Origin: Aulostomus chinensis | Lineage: Eukaryota; Chordata; Actinopteri; Syngnathiformes; Aulostomidae | Direction: 5' to 3' | Assembly (NCBI GenBank): GCA_037954235.1 | Contig: JBBMOA010000018.1 | Location: forward strand, 6,322,501-6,386,500 | DNA length: 64,000 nt | In this document: positions 60,460 through 64,000 of the stretch, one piece after another | Numbering within the stretch: the first letter of the stretch is position 1 | How the letters are laid out: each line of letters starts with the position of its first letter | Program-made: the position numbers and the translations under genes | The notes under the pieces: model-generated | Told to the model about the DNA's origin: nothing | The model's input: the letters and a program-made list of their open reading frames with translations, nothing else | Database searches by the model: none

Positions 60460-62430
60460 TTGTAATTTGTAAAACATTCCCGTGTCATCCAGCCATGCAT
60501 GTTGAAATTGTAGCACGCTAAAAGAGTTATCTATAATGGGGATATTTGGATGGCCACAGATAACCTTTAAGAGTGTTTGACAATGTCTGGTTTGGGTACT
60601 TGATGAGAGGCAAAGAGTGTCTCAAGAACCGAGGGGTTGTAAAAGTATTCAGTATAACCTTCCAGTGACACTATCTCAAGTGAGACTTACTCCAAGTACA
60701 AGAACAGAGTGTAGAAAACATGGCAGAAAAAAAGAAAAGATAACATTGATCAAGGAGAAAAACAGGATCCTTGTCCAGAGTCATTTATCATCACCTCGCC
60801 GCGCTACTTAATCTCCAGACAGCTCTAAATAATATGTAACACTGATTGCTGTTTAGAACACCAGTGTTTGAAATCTGCTCTCTTGATGAAACCAGAATAA
60901 TTAAATGATCCTATCAGTCTATCGCAAAATCTCTTTAATTTCTCAGAGACTGCAGACCCAGTGGAGTAACCAGAAAAATGAAAACACACTTTGTTCGTAC
61001 TGTGCCAGTGCCGGTCCCCCACTATCATAAATACACTATTATGTTTTCATGCCAACAATGTAGGACATCCTCCTGTCTCAGCGTACTGGCTTTGATGCAT
61101 GTCGTACACCCCCAGTCACAACTCTCCTTTCTTGAGCTTACCTTTTGCTATCAAATGCAAAACATTATTTTGGGGTCTAAACTGAAAATATACATAGTTG
61201 TCGATTCATTTTTTCTTAAAATAATGTTTTCCTTGAAGAAGTAACCTCAAATTAAGGCTGTGTAATTGAAATCAGGGACATATCTACTTCGTTTCACTTC
61301 ATTAATCAGTCTGACCAGACTCCCATTGCAGCCGTTTTCAGGAGATGGGTGTCCTGGGAAGGAGACCTCATCAGTAACCGTTCTCAGCAAGTCACTGGCA
61401 TGCTAGCTGCGGTCAGCAGTGCCATCAAAAACAACCCCGTGTCGTCAAATCAAACAGAAACTGGCATCTAGCTCAGATTTCTGCAGCAGTGGTGACACAG
61501 GAGATTTACCATGATTGGTTTTATGAGAGACAGAATGTAACTAGTACTCCCTGCAACCCGGTACGGCTAATAATAGCATGCGCTATCAGCAAGCTAATGA
61601 TGCTACAGATGTTTTCCAAGTTTACTTTGAAGCATTTGCTTCCATGTCATATAAAACCCCAGTTCCCAGTCCCAGAAACATTTGGGTTAGAACACTGGAG
61701 ACATCCGGCCCTTGAAGAATCATCATCAAGATTGTCTTTTTAGAGCAGTTATCCCTGCAACCTCATGCCAGCATCAAGTCCATCCTCACTGTAAATCTAG
61801 GACTGTCTTATCGGCCAATTAAATTGGCAACCAACCATCAGTTGTTGTTTTTTTTCCAACTTGTATTTTATGAAATTGTGAATTTGATTTTCACAAAAAA
61901 AAAAACATACGTTAAATCAGTTTTGTCAGAACAAATTTAGAATCTCTCCAGTAAAATCAAGCGTTTTTAACAACTCAAGTGAACATTATTAAAAAATAAA
62001 AACCATAAATATCCTGCACAATGACTGCATTTTTTTTCAGATCTGGTAAACTAGTTAGACAAGTAAAAGAAAAACAAACAAACAAGCAAACAAACAAACA
62101 ACAGGCCAATTGAATCTGTGACCTCTTTAATTACTCAAGCACATACCAGAGGAGATGGTCCACCATTACCAACATAAATGTAAATACACACACACACCAT
62201 TCTTGACTTTAAGCGTTTCCATGCCATTAAACATTCTGTGGATCAGGCAGAAGCTCTGAGCAGACCTTAGCTTTTAGCGCCTTTTCACCATGGGCATATA
62301 GCTTACAAAAGAGCCCAGTCTTATACAACTGACTATTTTTAGTTATTCTGAGAAACAGAGTAAAGATGCTCCCCATCCTATGACAACTAAAACAAAACAA
62401 AAACAAAAACAAGAACAACAAAAAAACCTG

Positions 62431-62452
62431 AGTAATAATAATAATAATAATA
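62431..62452. repeat. TAA microsatellite with flanking CAAAA-rich sequence
   Basis: Seven TAA units; the preceding 62390-62420 stretch is AAAAC repeats, and a CAAA array lies at about 62072-62102. Confidence 0.9.
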
Positions 62453-64000
62453 AAAACAACAACATGTGCCGCGCACTGGTTCCAGTATACCCCCATTCTC
62501 TCTTTCAAGGTATGATAATTTAGGACCATGTTTTGAAGGGGCTGTTTACTTTAAGACATGGTTTGAGCAGCAGTTCAGATTGTTTGCTTGCTCAGTTCTT
62601 TTCAGTGTTTATCCATTCAGTCTCCTTCTCCCACACGGATTAGCTGGAAATCTATGTGCCATTTCAGAGAGGGGTTAGTTCTACTTGACAGTTTTTCCTA
62701 TCTTTCTAAAATGACAACTGCCATCAAAGAGGCTTGAGGCTTTAGTAATACTGTTTGGGTTGCAGTTTCCCAGGTAATTAAAATGGGAAGGCAGCTACCT
62801 CCCTAATGTCAGAGGGATTTTGTTATCAGCTTTGCATGGTGCGATGAAATAAGTCTCCGTGCGCCATAGTCTTAACCGTTCATAATTCATTCCTCTGACT
62901 ATGGCTTGAGTTGCAATTTTAGACAAGGTTGCCTGCTTGGGCCCATGACTCGATCATTAGAAGGTCAGGGACACACAAAAGAGACAGAATGTGCAGCCAC
63001 CTCTCAACAGGGCTCATCTCATCTCGTTTACAGCACAGTGGGTTGCTTTCACAGTGCTATGCTCAGGAATGTGACATGGCTAATACTGACAACTTGAAAA
63101 GTACATAAAAAGCTGTAAGAACCGGTGCTCCGTCCTGCCCAGTCGAAGAAGAAAAAAAAGGAAAAAGATTTGTTTTGAGATGCAAATGTTTCATTAAGTG
63201 CAGTTGCTCCTCACGTTTCTGACAACGTTGTCACATGGCTGAGCACTGCTCCCAGAGCCTTCAGCCTAATGATGCTGCCGTTAATGAGGCAAAGCTTGAC
63301 GCCGCACTATTTAACATCCGACGAATATGTTGGCTTCACATGCACTTCATGAGGTATTTACAGAAAGACCAGGAATCTTTATAACTAGAATGCAATAAGG
63401 TGATGTAAAGATCCCGTCTCGTTTTCATAGGAAAATTTACATGAAATAATTTTCCTATGTTGTCAATATTAATGAATTTACTCTGCGGTGTTTGCTGTAT
63501 CAAGCGCAGGCAAGCATCACGTAAATGGTTTGTTTGTCAATATGACAAATAAGATATTTTATTGCTTACTTTTTTCTAGTATCTTGTCACGCTGATAGAC
63601 AACCCCATACAATGGAGGTGGAGCGTGGCGTTTAAAAAAATCAATATTAATGTATCTTTCCAGAAAGAGTGATTCTCTTTTATTGGATCAACCACAGACC
63701 AGCAGGGTGAAGTCTGAGCTCTTTGACTTGTGTTCAGGTGGAGGCAAACATCTCAGACAGATATCTCAGAAAACAATCAGCACGACTGTGATTTGCTTCT
63801 GGGGGCAATGACCAAAATGTCAGGCATCCAGTGGAGCTTATAGCCTCTTTGTTTATCGTGTAAATTCTCCTCGGCTTCTTTGGAAGGCGCCTCTCTTATA
63901 TCACGTGTGAGTGGAGATGAAGTGAAAAGTGACATTCTTTCAAGATCATACATATTTTTTTGTGAGGTTGCGTTTCAACCAACGCATTCTTTTGCTTTCT

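Larger units (their letters stand above)
57857..64000. other. Intron sequence to window end, no exon 2 seen
   Basis: Contains the family 2 SINE at 59298, a T17 run near 58380, the CT repeat at 60425 and CAAA/TAA simple sequence at 62072-62452. None of the short frames contains motifs of the sulfotransferase C-terminal half. Confidence 0.5.

Overview
The window reads as nuclear DNA of a ray-finned fish. It is AT-rich and gene-poor. It is dense in CA/GT, CT and AT microsatellites and in G/C and A/T homopolymers. It carries tRNA-headed SINEs with the GGATGGAT-type tail familiar from teleosts, and the only clear gene is a vertebrate one whose sequence looks fish-like. Placement within percomorph-type teleosts is inference from the repeat types. 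I see no operons, bacterial genes, CRISPR, rRNA or functional tRNA.

The one gene I can support is the first coding exon of a heparan sulfate glucosamine 3-O-sulfotransferase, best matched to hs3st4. It lies on the + strand, with ATG at 18928 and a splice donor after 19514. It encodes the cytoplasmic tail, the membrane anchor, the stem and the start of the sulfotransferase domain, including the PAPS-binding loop and the EPHFFD catalytic motif. The remaining domain should be on exon 2, which I do not find before base 64000. The last 44.5 kb would then be part of a very large intron 1. Upstream of the exon are a long CT microsatellite (18408-18466), a TATA-like box (18762-18770) and four short upstream reading frames, one of which overlaps the main start codon.

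Layout: 1-18400 is the 5' intergenic flank. It holds a reverse SINE (3971-4160), a degenerate coiled-coil coding relic on the minus strand (about 11747-12170), a triple 14-bp repeat with ETS-type cores (13781-13822) and several microsatellites. 18400-19514 is the promoter/leader and exon 1. 19515-64000 is intron. It contains three candidate non-autonomous DNA transposons (about 27000-27750, 41709-42660, 50936-51420), a broken DIRS-type retrotransposon reverse-transcriptase fragment (33990-34410), a TA/GT minisatellite (35270-35688), an AT tract of nearly 60 units (38787-38902), a 267-bp tandem duplication (44404-45020), two reverse SINEs of a second family (43731-43982, 59298-59531) and further pieces of the first SINE family (45472-45600, 57584-57856).

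Nothing here amounts to a new multi-gene biological system. The points most worth a second look are the stacked upstream frames of the sulfotransferase, the coiled-coil relic, the DIRS relic whose stop codon falls in its catalytic motif, and the ETS-core repeat.
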